Part shown: one piece after another, positions 7,920 through 16,668 of the stretch
Numbering within the stretch: the first letter of the stretch is position 1
How the letters are laid out: every line of letters begins with the position of its first letter
Origin: Bacteroidales bacterium
GTDB taxonomy: Bacteria; Bacteroidota; Bacteroidia; Bacteroidales; UBA10428
DNA: 64,000 bases
Assembly (NCBI GenBank): GCA_016928305.1
Contig: JAFGKY010000002.1
Span: forward strand, 62,001-126,000
Reading direction: 5' to 3'
Translations under genes and position numbers: made by a program
The notes under the pieces: generated by a model
Databases searched by the model: none
The model's input: only the letters and a program-made list of their open reading frames with translations
What the model was told of the DNA's origin: nothing

Positions 7920-9440
7920 TTACAAATCGTTTCCACAATAGGACAAGTTAAAGCTTTTATTGCATACAGGGAAGTCCGATATTTCCTGGTTGCGGACTGC
8001 CAGGGCCAGGGCCAGCCAGTTATGCATTGAAGGGTCCTTTACTTTATAATGTTCAATATTACCCTTCGCATCCGAAAGCGCTATATGACAAATTTCACCC
8101 CTCCATCCTTCAACCAACGAGACTGCAAAACGGTTTGGTTTCAATTTATAATCATACGCCGGCTTTTTATTGTTCTTATTTTTTTGTTGCCACAACCCGA
8201 GCATTTCGCGAATAATTTTTATCGATTCGCGTACCTCAAGATTACGCAACATGGCCCGTGCCAATACATCTCCGGACTCAAGCGTCACAGGTTGTATCGA
8301 ATGGCTTTTATAAAACTGAAAGGGATGTGTGCTGCGAATATCCCGCATAATATCGCACGAACGTGCTGCCATTCCCACAACACCTATGTTCAAGGCCTGC
8401 TGCTGTGTAATTATTCCTATATCCTCGAACCGCGCAAGGACACTCGGTAATGAATATATGCGATCGGTCATTTCACAAAATCGTCTGCTGACATCCGTGA
8501 GTACATTCAAGATCTCGTCCGCAACATCATTGCTCAACGAATAATTGCTCCCTCCCGGGCGCACCAAACCTTTCCCGAAGCGATTTCCGCACCATAGCTG
8601 GGTAGTATTGATAACGGATGTCCTGAGGGCTTCGCACACCACTTGTCCAAGCTGGTAGGCAACATCACCGCATAAGGCAGCTGTATCCCCAATGTGAACG
8701 GCAATCCTTTCCATTTCCAGCGCGATGCAGCGCTCAATTTGCAGGGGTTCACCAATTTCAATACCGGCTAATGACTCGATCAGCTGTGAATGCGCCAGTG
8801 CATGTCCGACGGAAGTATCCCCGGCAATACTTTCTGAAAGGATACACCTGGTCAATGAATCGTTTTTATCGACAAAAAGTCTTTCCATTCCGCGGTGTTG
8901 ATATCCAAGCTGTATTTCGAGGTGCAAGACCTTTTCACCGTTGCAGATAAACCTGAAATGTCCCGGTTCAATCACACCTGCATGAATAGGACCCACGCCA
9001 ACTTCATGCAATTCTTCGCTCTCAATTGCATAGAAAGGATAATTGTCTATACTATCGGATTGATCCGAACGTTTGTGTGAATACCTTACCGGTTTTAACC
9101 ATGGATGTCCGTCGAATTCCACACCGTTGTTTTCATGTATTTCGCGTTCAAATACATGAAGTTGCAGGCAACCGGGGGTTAATGACCGCAAAACGGGTTG
9201 GTTCTCTTTCTGTTCATGTGAGAAAACGACGATATTTTTATTGCTGTCATTGGCTATACAACAATAAAACTTCAGTATACCGGATATTTTCGTGCAAAAA
9301 TAGGCCAAGCAGTGCCTTGATTCGTCTTTCAGAAGATCCGATACCCGGTCAAAAAATACATTGTATTCCAAAACCGGTATTTCGTTAAGATCCAGGGGTA
9401 TCGAATCATTTTTAATTTCTGAAAAAAACTGACCCATCAT
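7920..9440 (-). CDS. NuoCD/HycE-like large subunit of Ehr-like complex, Ni-Fe ligands lost
   Basis: A 506-residue protein with an N-terminal NuoC-like domain (about 25-125, ending EREIHENNGVEFDGHPWL) and a hydrogenase-large-subunit/NuoD-like domain (from HEVGVGPIHAGVIEPGHFRF at 145). In true group 4 hydrogenases the next signature is ERxCGIC; here it reads SESIAGDT, so both Cys are gone (A206, T209). At the C-terminus the DPCxxC motif is replaced by NLSYCGNDL, leaving at most C502. A Ni-Fe site is therefore not expected. Similar Cys-less complexes are known as energy-converting hydrogenase-related (Ehr) complexes. Five bases follow the upstream gene stop. Confidence 0.88.
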   Translation of the reverse strand: MMGQFFSEIKNDSIPLDLNEIPVLEYNVFFDRVSDLLKDESRHCLAYFCTKISGILKFYCCIANDSNKNIVVFSHEQKENQPVLRSLTPGCLQLHVFEREIHENNGVEFDGHPWLKPVRYSHKRSDQSDSIDNYPFYAIESEELHEVGVGPIHAGVIEPGHFRFICNGEKVLHLEIQLGYQHRGMERLFVDKNDSLTRCILSESIAGDTSVGHALAHSQLIESLAGIEIGEPLQIERCIALEMERIAVHIGDTAALCGDVAYQLGQVVCEALRTSVINTTQLWCGNRFGKGLVRPGGSNYSLSNDVADEILNVLTDVSRRFCEMTDRIYSLPSVLARFEDIGIITQQQALNIGVVGMAARSCDIMRDIRSTHPFQFYKSHSIQPVTLESGDVLARAMLRNLEVRESIKIIREMLGLWQQKNKNNKKPAYDYKLKPNRFAVSLVEGWRGEICHIALSDAKGNIEHYKVKDPSMHNWLALALAVRNQEISDFPVCNKSFNLSYCGNDL

Positions 9441-9445
9441 CGTGT

Positions 9446-10876
9446 CTATTTAGGTAATGAAGCAATGCTTTGATCTATCAGATCAACTATAAATGGCGGC
9501 TCATAAAAACACAGCACAATGACGATCCCGAGAAAAATAAACTGGCTGGCCGATTCAACAGGATGAATCTTATCCGGTTGTTTTATCATACTTTCTTCAA
9601 CCAGGGGATCCGAAAAGGCAATATGCAGAATTCTTGTACTCATGGCATAGATCACAAAGCAAAGCAACACAATGGCTGTTATCAGGATAAACCATTGATT
9701 GTTGTATACCAATCCTTTCAATATCATAAATTCGGAAATAAACAATCCCGAAGGGGGAACGGCAAGAATGCATACCATTCCTGTTAAAAGTGCCAGAGCA
9801 CCTGCAGGGTAAAGTCTTAAATATCGGCCACATTCCTTCACTTTGAAAGAATGAAGCACCCTTGAAAGCTGACCCATCTGATAAAAAAGACTTGATTTCG
9901 CTAACGAATGCATAACAATCAAAAGCAATGCGGCATAATACCCTATCCCTCCGATCCCTACTGCTATAGCGACCAAACCCATATTTTCAAGGCTGGAATA
10001 AGCAAACATACGTTTGAGATGGTCTGCTTTGAGCATATATCCTGCAGCGATCAACAATGACAAAACTCCGGAAAGAATAAGAACATTGTTCATAAAAGGC
10101 AAAATAGATGATGAAGCAAACAATGAATAAACCCTGAAAATAGCGAGAAAACCAACATTCATCAGAGTTGTGGAGATCAAAGCACTAATGGGTGGCGGGG
10201 CTACGGAATGAGCATCTATGGTTACGGTATGCATGGGGAAAAGTCCCATTTTCGTGCTAAAGCCTATCAGTACGAACACAAATGCAATTTTAAGATAGAG
10301 TGGATTCGCCTGGTTAATTATGTCTGCCAAAGAAGAAAAAGAGAGATTGGAAGCATCTTCGCGACCGTAAATGAATCCCAGGAATAAAATTCCCAGATAA
10401 GCCAGGGCAATCCCGGTTGAGCAGATGAAAACATATTTCCACGTAGCCTCCAGTGCCATTTCAGTCCGGTCATGATATATCAGTGCTGCAACAGCCAATG
10501 TAGTAGCTTCAACAAAGATCCATAAAACGGTCATTCCATTGGCCAGGTAGGCACATGACATAAACGTCATAAGGGCGATGAGCGCGGAATGATAAATACC
10601 ATAACGCTTTGGAGTGTCATTGGCAGTATAAATGAATCCATGGTATATAGTAGGAAGGGCCAATATTGATAATATGGAAAGCAATAGAACACCGGCACTG
10701 TTATACGTGAAATAAACGAGTTCTGTCTTGTTCAGGTTAATCCAGCAATAAATTGTAAACCAGATGTGCAGGAATGCATATCCAACCGTCATTGTTTTGA
10801 TGATCGTTCTGTTTTTAATCAAAACGCTTAGGATACTCATTAATATCGAAATCAGCAGAAACAATAAAAGCGTCAT
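9446..10876 (-). CDS. hyfF: HyfF/NuoN-like antiporter subunit of Ehr-like complex
   Basis: A 476-residue membrane protein with about 14 hydrophobic segments, of the Mrp/complex I antiporter family. The ion-path residues look intact: Glu in LWIFVEATTLAVAA (helix 5), Lys in KMGLFPMHTVTIDAHS (helix 7) and the LKRMFAYSSLENMGL loop. HyfF-type proteins are one of the two pumping modules of group 4 membrane hydrogenases. It is tightly packed between hyfE (3 bases upstream) and the large subunit gene. Retained pumping residues contrast with the stripped redox subunits. Confidence 0.88.
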   Translation of the reverse strand: MTLLLFLLISILMSILSVLIKNRTIIKTMTVGYAFLHIWFTIYCWINLNKTELVYFTYNSAGVLLLSILSILALPTIYHGFIYTANDTPKRYGIYHSALIALMTFMSCAYLANGMTVLWIFVEATTLAVAALIYHDRTEMALEATWKYVFICSTGIALAYLGILFLGFIYGREDASNLSFSSLADIINQANPLYLKIAFVFVLIGFSTKMGLFPMHTVTIDAHSVAPPPISALISTTLMNVGFLAIFRVYSLFASSSILPFMNNVLILSGVLSLLIAAGYMLKADHLKRMFAYSSLENMGLVAIAVGIGGIGYYAALLLIVMHSLAKSSLFYQMGQLSRVLHSFKVKECGRYLRLYPAGALALLTGMVCILAVPPSGLFISEFMILKGLVYNNQWFILITAIVLLCFVIYAMSTRILHIAFSDPLVEESMIKQPDKIHPVESASQFIFLGIVIVLCFYEPPFIVDLIDQSIASLPK

Positions 10877-10879
10877 CTT

Positions 10880-11494
10880 TTAATCTTTTAACCTTGTTAA
10901 CTCGTTTGTATGAGGTTTTAATCTTAATCCAAAAAAACCTAGGATTAAGACACCAACAAAAATGTCCAGTAAAATTCCAATATTGATCAACATAGGCATT
11001 TCGCTTCCAATGGAAAGTGAAAACAAAAAAACTGAATTCTCTATAATCAGAAAGCCTATCAGATGAGAAATTATCAGCTTGTGGGTCACAATGAGCAGCA
11101 ATCCTGTAAAGAGAGTATACAGGGCTATGGCCATATAAATAAAATTAACAAAAGAATTTATCAGGGAATAAGCCAGTATTACACTTAATAATAACGCGAA
11201 TATTGACAGGACAAGAATATAAAACCCGGGCATTGCCAACCGATGCACTTTTGTCACACCAGAGCGATTAATAATCCTTGATAACAGATACGGAATCATA
11301 ATGGCCTTGAAAACCAAAGACTCTGAAGCAACAAAAATAAGATTAGCCGTATTTACTTCTTTAAGTTCAAATACAGCGATCCCACATAACAATAAACCCT
11401 GTAAACCAATAAGCCTGATATAATTTATTAACCGTTCGGCAGAAGCAAAATATATAAGTGTTATTGCAAACAAAACCACCAGATAGTTTACCAT
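10880..11494 (-). CDS. hyfE: HyfE-like membrane subunit
   Basis: A 204-residue hydrophobic protein with six or seven membrane segments. Position between hyfC-like and hyfF-like genes, length and the C-terminal charged tail match the HyfE subunit, related to NuoK and found in formate hydrogenlyase-type complexes. A Glu in GIAVFELKEVNTANLIFVASES may lie in the ion path. Spacing to both neighbours is 2-3 bases, so it is co-translated with them. Confidence 0.8.
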   Translation of the reverse strand: MVNYLVVLFAITLIYFASAERLINYIRLIGLQGLLLCGIAVFELKEVNTANLIFVASESLVFKAIMIPYLLSRIINRSGVTKVHRLAMPGFYILVLSIFALLLSVILAYSLINSFVNFIYMAIALYTLFTGLLLIVTHKLIISHLIGFLIIENSVFLFSLSIGSEMPMLINIGILLDIFVGVLILGFFGLRLKPHTNELTRLKD

Positions 11495-11496
11495 TT

Positions 11497-12414
11497 TTAC
11501 GCCAAGATTAATTTATCCGTCAACAATAAAATAATGATAAAAGCCAGCCATGTAATAGCTGATAGGGCAAGAATGAATTTGGGATTTTTATTCATTTTAT
11601 TCCGTGCCCTGAATGATTCTATCAAACCTACAATTACTGCAAAAGCCACCTGAACCATCAGAAATAATGCAATCTGAAGAAACCGATTCCATCCGGCCGG
11701 CACGATCACATTGTACATTAATGCACCATAAATCACAAATTTCAGGTACGAACCAATGTGAATTAATGCCTTGTCAAATCCGCTGTTATCGAGAATCATC
11801 ACTTCATGGATCATGGTAAGTTCAAGATGCGTTTTGGGATCATCAACGGGAATTCTGCTGCTTTCTATCATTGCGATCTGAATAAGTATATAAAATCCTA
11901 TGACACTGTATACCAGAACATAATGATTCCCTGTTATAAAAAAATGACGAAAGATACCTGAAAAAGAAGTATACCCTGTAAACATGGCTAAAGTAGCCAG
12001 CAGGATAAAAAAAGCCGGTTCCACAAGCATTGAAAAAAAGGCCTCACGATTGGCTCCCATTCCTTCGAAACTGCTTCCGGTATCAAGCGCGGCAATAATG
12101 GCAAAAAACTTACCGAGTGCAAGCAGGTAAGCAAAAAAAATAAAATCGCCTTCAAAGGAAATGATAGCCTTTTGATTGGCAAAGGGGATCACCAATAATG
12201 CACAAAGGACACATGACAATGTAACTACCGGGGCAATCTGAAATATGAATCCCGTTGTTTTACTGAAAACACTGCCCTTTCGCATCAGCAATACAATGTC
12301 TTTAACGGGCTGCAAGATTCCGGGACCTTTACGTCCCGAGGCAATGCTCTTTGTTTTTACTATCAGGCCGGGAAAAAAGAAAGCTGTAATGCATGTTAAA
12401 ACAAATCCTATCAT
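11497..12414 (-). CDS. hyfC: HyfC/NuoH-like membrane subunit
   Basis: A 305-residue membrane protein of the NuoH/HycD family that joins the peripheral redox arm to the membrane pump. The first-loop signature GRKGPGILQPVKDI is clear at about residues 27-40, and the conserved acidic loop appears as ANREAFFSMLVEPAFF, followed by ELTMIHEVMILDNSG. Eight or so membrane helices. Gap to each neighbour is 2 bases. The quinone- or cluster-facing acidic residues appear conserved, suggesting the coupling channel is still under selection. Confidence 0.88.
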   Translation of the reverse strand: MIGFVLTCITAFFFPGLIVKTKSIASGRKGPGILQPVKDIVLLMRKGSVFSKTTGFIFQIAPVVTLSCVLCALLVIPFANQKAIISFEGDFIFFAYLLALGKFFAIIAALDTGSSFEGMGANREAFFSMLVEPAFFILLATLAMFTGYTSFSGIFRHFFITGNHYVLVYSVIGFYILIQIAMIESSRIPVDDPKTHLELTMIHEVMILDNSGFDKALIHIGSYLKFVIYGALMYNVIVPAGWNRFLQIALFLMVQVAFAVIVGLIESFRARNKMNKNPKFILALSAITWLAFIIILLLTDKLILA

Positions 12415-12416
12415 GT

Positions 12417-14408
12417 TCAGATAAGGTTAAAATAAGTCAGCAAAAATACAAGCAGCATAAATACAAATGCATACAATATGTAATGGTGAATCAGACCCGT
12501 TTGCATAACTGCAATCTTTTTCAGAAGGCCCGAAACTGAATCAATGGGCTTATCAATTAAAATCAGTTTTATGATATCATCAGCATGGGACTTAAAAGTT
12601 CTTTTATCCGGGAAAATTTCATCTTCTTTCAAATCCTGCATTGTTTTTTTTGTCTGAAGCACTGGCTTTGCTATGTGATTATAATTGTATGCATACGATG
12701 TGGCCGTATATTGTTGTTTGCTTGTGACCGCTGAATATCCGCAACCCCATGTAGGGCCATAGGATATTTGTCTGGCTTTAAGATGAAAATTCCGGTAAAC
12801 CAGCAATGCAACAACGGTAACAACAAATACACCACTTAAAATGCTTATTTGCGAAAGGTTAGTAAGAGCATGATCCGACAATGGGGCAGAATATGACAGA
12901 TTATACGACTCGGAGATTATGGCAAATACAGGTTTTACAAAAAGCACTGATGCCATTCCGATCAATACGATAAAGACGACAATAAATAACTGAGGGTAAA
13001 TCATATCTTTACTGACTTCTTCAGCCATTTCTGCTTTTTTTGAGCGGGGTTCACCAAGAAATACAATTCCGAAAGCTTTTGTAAAACAAAAAATTGCCAA
13101 GCCCCCAATAAGAGAAAGGCCAACAATGGTCGCTAAGATAAGGATGGATTGATAAAAATTGGTTAACGACAGGCTTTTAAACATTCCGATATAGATCAGA
13201 TATTCAGAAATAAAACCATTGAATGGAGGCAATCCGCATATGGCCACAGAACCAATCAGGAACAGCATGGCGGTGTAAGGCATTTTCTTCATCAATCCGC
13301 CAAGATGTTCAATATTCCGTGTATGCGTGGAATGGTAAACCGATCCCGCATTGTAAAAAAGAAGTGATTTGAACAGGGAATGGTTCAGCACATGAAGCAA
13401 TCCGCCACTTAAGCCAAGCAGGCTTAATGCAGCATTGTTGGTGGCAATACCTGTTACGCCTAATCCGATTCCGACCCCGATTATCCCTATATTCTCAATG
13501 CTGTGATATGCAAGCAAACATTTAAGATCATGCTGTACAATGGCCATCATTACACCAAGTATGCCCGATATCAGCGAAACGACAAGTATGATGATGCCTA
13601 TTAAAAGCAAATCGTTTTGTACTGAGATCAGGACTCGAAGAATACCATAAATACCCATTTTTATCATTACACCCGACATCACGCCTGAAACATGAGACGG
13701 TGCAGCAGGATGTGCCTGTGGGAGCCATGAATGAATGGGAATAAACCCGGCTTTTATCCCAAAACCGATAAAGAAAAGAAGGAAAACCAAAACATTCGAA
13801 TGGTTTGAAAAATACAGTGTAAGAGAATTAAAACTCATTTGCCCTGTGGCTTTGTCAACAATCAAAAAAGCTATGAGAATAAAAAACATGCCTGCATGCA
13901 TCTGCATCAGGTAATTGATACCCGTCTTCAGTATGGTGCGTATTTCTGCGTTAAAAATCACAAGCAGAAAGGATGACAGCGCCATGATTTCCCATACGAT
14001 AAGAAATGATAAGCCATCACGGATCATCACTACCATTATCATAGACTGGTAAAGCCAGAGGTACGAGAAGTAATGAATGGAAAAAAACAATGCATTTTTG
14101 CTCTTATAATAAGGTTTGAGATATCCTCTTGCATACAGGAAACCAAACAAAACAGTTATATTGACTACAACTGCAAAAAATGCCGAAAGTCTATCTATTG
14201 TCAGAACAAGACTGTTATGAATGAAAGGAAATTCCACCACCAGATCAAGAATCTTGTCACTGCCCAAAAGTACCTTAAAACTTAATACCGAACTCAGTGC
14301 AATAACACCGGCAAGCAAAATTAAGGTATAGAAATACTTTAAAGTTTTTGGTATAAAAAAAACCAGAAATGTCAGGAATAAAACGATCAGAAACAATATA
14401 GCATTCAT
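12417..14408 (-). CDS. hyfB: HyfB/NuoL-like antiporter subunit of Ehr-like complex
   Basis: A 663-residue membrane protein, the first gene of the six-gene minus-strand operon. Pumping-family motifs are present: LIVWEIMALSSFLL (Glu of helix 5), KAGFIPIHSWLPQAHPAAPS (Lys and His of helix 7), KMGIYG (helix 8 Lys) and LLAYHSIENIGII. The C-terminal 150 residues form a further soluble-membrane extension typical of HyfB. The frame opens at a TTG at 14414, but the ATG at 14408 (MNAILFLI) is the likelier start. It would pump protons or sodium. Confidence 0.88.
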   Translation of the reverse strand: MNAILFLIVLFLTFLVFFIPKTLKYFYTLILLAGVIALSSVLSFKVLLGSDKILDLVVEFPFIHNSLVLTIDRLSAFFAVVVNITVLFGFLYARGYLKPYYKSKNALFFSIHYFSYLWLYQSMIMVVMIRDGLSFLIVWEIMALSSFLLVIFNAEIRTILKTGINYLMQMHAGMFFILIAFLIVDKATGQMSFNSLTLYFSNHSNVLVFLLFFIGFGIKAGFIPIHSWLPQAHPAAPSHVSGVMSGVMIKMGIYGILRVLISVQNDLLLIGIIILVVSLISGILGVMMAIVQHDLKCLLAYHSIENIGIIGVGIGLGVTGIATNNAALSLLGLSGGLLHVLNHSLFKSLLFYNAGSVYHSTHTRNIEHLGGLMKKMPYTAMLFLIGSVAICGLPPFNGFISEYLIYIGMFKSLSLTNFYQSILILATIVGLSLIGGLAIFCFTKAFGIVFLGEPRSKKAEMAEEVSKDMIYPQLFIVVFIVLIGMASVLFVKPVFAIISESYNLSYSAPLSDHALTNLSQISILSGVFVVTVVALLVYRNFHLKARQISYGPTWGCGYSAVTSKQQYTATSYAYNYNHIAKPVLQTKKTMQDLKEDEIFPDKRTFKSHADDIIKLILIDKPIDSVSGLLKKIAVMQTGLIHHYILYAFVFMLLVFLLTYFNLI

Positions 14409-14552
14409 CCTCAATGATAAATAATCGAAACTTCTACTTTTTATTAAAATGTCAAGATAAATAGTGAGGTTAGGTAATAACCAGAGAATTGCATTTCTTC
14501 AGGCAGATTTATTTGCAGCAGTTTATCTCAGGTTATCGCAATCTCATACCCG

Positions 14553-14580
14553 CAAAAATATAAAATAATCGGTCTTTCAA
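14553..14580 (-). promoter_or_regulatory. Possible promoter of the Ehr-like operon
   Basis: On the minus strand TATTTTTG (14560-14553) fits TAnnTTTG, with TTG at 14580-14578 seventeen bases upstream, slightly closer than usual. It would give a leader of about 140 bases before the hyfB-like ATG. Such matches arise by chance in AT-rich DNA, so this is tentative. Confidence 0.3.
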
Positions 14581-14666
14581 CTTTAAAAGAACCTATAAGA
14601 AGTCAGAAATTCATCCGGTTACCATACACGTGTCAGTAACAGTGATATAAAAGTTGCTTCAATCCC

Positions 14667-15971
14667 TTATATCCTTACAATCTCCGCTCCCAGTGCATTA
14701 AGTCTCTCGTCAATACTTTCGTATCCTCTGTCAATCTGGTCAATGTTGTGAATAAGACTGGTTCCGTCAGCGGATAAGGCTGCTATTAACAAAGCAACCC
14801 CGGCCCGGATATCAGGAGATGTCATGGTTGTAGCACGAAGCCGGATTTGATTATCCAGTCCGATAACCGTTGCACGATGGGGATCACAAAGGATTATTTG
14901 TGCCCCCATATCAATCAGTTTATCAACAAAGAAAAGGCGGCTTTCAAACATTTTCTGGTGGATCAATACACTTCCCTTAGCCTGCGTTGCGACTACAAGG
15001 ACTACACTGAGCAGGTCGGGTGTAAATCCCGGCCAGGGGGCATCGTCAATGGTCATAATTGAGCCATCAATAAAGGTTTCCACTTCATAGTGATCCTGAG
15101 CAGGGATATGCAAATCGTCGTTCTTCCGTTCAATGGTTATGCCTAACCTTCGGAATGTAGCAGGGATAATACCCAGGTTTTCAAAGCCTGTATTCTTAAT
15201 GGTTATTTCCGAACGGGTCATGGCTGCAAGTCCAATGAATGAGCCCACTTCAATCATATCGGGGAGCAACGTATGATCACATCCGTTCAGGTTTTCTACG
15301 CCTTCAATGGAAAGAAGGTTAGAGCCGATACCTTTAATTTCAGCACCCATAGCGACCAGCATTTTGCATAATTGCTGCACGTAAGGTTCACAGGCTGCGT
15401 GATAAATTGTGGTCTCACCTTTTGCCAGAACAGCGGCCATGACGATGTTAGCGGTACCGGTGACCGAAGCCTCGTCCAGTAACATGTAGCAGCCCTGCAA
15501 ACGACCGGCTTCCAGCCGGTAAAACTCTTCCCTGGGCTCAAAAACAAAATTTGCCCCCAGACTGATCATCCCGTTGATATGAGTGTCCATTCTTCGGCGC
15601 CCTATTTTATCTCCGCCCGGCCGGTGTATGTATCCCTTTCCAAAACGTGCCAGTAACGGACCGATGATCATAACCGATCCCCTGAGATACGAACTCTTCC
15701 TTTTATATTCTTCGGAAAGCAGGTATTCGACATTTATATTACGGGCTTCGAAGGTATAATCAGAACGGGATAGTCGGGTTATTCTTACGCCCATCGCCTG
15801 CAATAAGTCGATAAGATTTTTAACATCAAGGATATCCGGCACATTCCGGATGGTTACCTTTTCGGGAGTGAGTAAGGTAGCTGAGATTACCTGCAAGGCT
15901 TCATTTTTGGCACCTTGTGGAATAATTTCACCTTTCAGGCGTTTACCACCGTTTACTTTAAACGACGCCAT
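14667..15971 (-). CDS. murA: UDP-N-acetylglucosamine 1-carboxyvinyltransferase with Cys-to-Asp active site
   Basis: A 434-residue EPT-fold enzyme that transfers enolpyruvate from PEP to UDP-GlcNAc, the first committed peptidoglycan step. K22 and N23 (GAKNEAL) and R93-R98 region (KSSYLRGSV) are as in E. coli MurA, as are the PGG loop and R in the IGRRRMDTH segment. The loop residue equivalent to E. coli Cys115 is D121 (GGDKIG); Asp at this site is known to prevent covalent fosfomycin inactivation in other bacteria. It lies 12 bases after the DUF4290 gene and is probably co-transcribed with it. Confidence 0.95.
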   Translation of the reverse strand: MASFKVNGGKRLKGEIIPQGAKNEALQVISATLLTPEKVTIRNVPDILDVKNLIDLLQAMGVRITRLSRSDYTFEARNINVEYLLSEEYKRKSSYLRGSVMIIGPLLARFGKGYIHRPGGDKIGRRRMDTHINGMISLGANFVFEPREEFYRLEAGRLQGCYMLLDEASVTGTANIVMAAVLAKGETTIYHAACEPYVQQLCKMLVAMGAEIKGIGSNLLSIEGVENLNGCDHTLLPDMIEVGSFIGLAAMTRSEITIKNTGFENLGIIPATFRRLGITIERKNDDLHIPAQDHYEVETFIDGSIMTIDDAPWPGFTPDLLSVVLVVATQAKGSVLIHQKMFESRLFFVDKLIDMGAQIILCDPHRATVIGLDNQIRLRATTMTSPDIRAGVALLIAALSADGTSLIHNIDQIDRGYESIDERLNALGAEIVRI

Positions 15972-15983
15972 AGGAAAAGCTTA

Positions 15984-16589
15984 TTAATTGCGCTGTTTCT
16001 TGTCGTTGCGGGGGATGAATTTCCTTTTTTGCTTTTGAAAGTCTTTCTGATCGCTTAACTTAACCCCTTCTTTTAGTTTTATTCTTCCGCCGGAGAGTTC
16101 TTCAAGGTCGGCACCAATAATGACATCCGTAACAGAATCACGATTCCATGCAAGATACGATTTCTTCATCTGGTTGGCGATAAGCTTTATCAGGGCCTCT
16201 TTGTCATCACCTTCAGGAAGTTTTATGGCTTCATCAATCAGCCGTTCTATAATCTTTCCATAATGCCTGTAACGAATCGGATTGGTGTTATAAGGCACAT
16301 GACGCGGTTTTTCAACAAATTCTTCAGCTCTCGGAACATCATATGGATAGTCTATGTCAAGCTTAAAATCCGACATGATTGCCAGATGATCCCATAATTT
16401 ATGCTTGAAATCATTGATATCCCTTAAATGAGGATTCATATTTCCCATAATCGAAATAATCGCCTGGGCCAACCGGTTACGCTCATCCCGGTCTTCGATT
16501 GACAGAATAAAATCAACCATCCGCTGAATGTTTCTTCCATATTCCGGCAGGACTAAATTTGGCCGGCAGGAATTGTAATCGTAATCCAT
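15984..16589 (-). CDS. DUF4290 protein
   Basis: A 201-residue soluble protein of the Bacteroidota-specific DUF4290 family, function unknown. Features are the N-terminal MDYDYNSCRPNLVLPEYGRN, a helical middle (WDHLAIMSDFKLDIDYPYDVP) and a basic C-terminal tail (QKQKRKFIPRNDKKQRN) that suggests RNA or membrane contact. The frame opens 24 codons earlier, but the family start is the ATG at 16589. It sits between a UvrD-type helicase gene (79 bases upstream) and murA (12 bases downstream). Confidence 0.85.
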   Translation of the reverse strand: MDYDYNSCRPNLVLPEYGRNIQRMVDFILSIEDRDERNRLAQAIISIMGNMNPHLRDINDFKHKLWDHLAIMSDFKLDIDYPYDVPRAEEFVEKPRHVPYNTNPIRYRHYGKIIERLIDEAIKLPEGDDKEALIKLIANQMKKSYLAWNRDSVTDVIIGADLEELSGGRIKLKEGVKLSDQKDFQKQKRKFIPRNDKKQRN

Positions 16590-16668
16590 AAAACAATTTT
16601 TTGCAAAGCTAACGTAAAAAAATGACAAAGCTCCTAAATAAGGGGAAATTATTGTCAGCAAACGGGTA

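Noticed and set aside
7135-14408. Classification as a functional formate hydrogenlyase or Ech-type hydrogenase
   Set aside because: The CGIC and DPCxxC nickel ligands and three of four proximal-cluster Cys are missing, so hydrogen chemistry is not expected.
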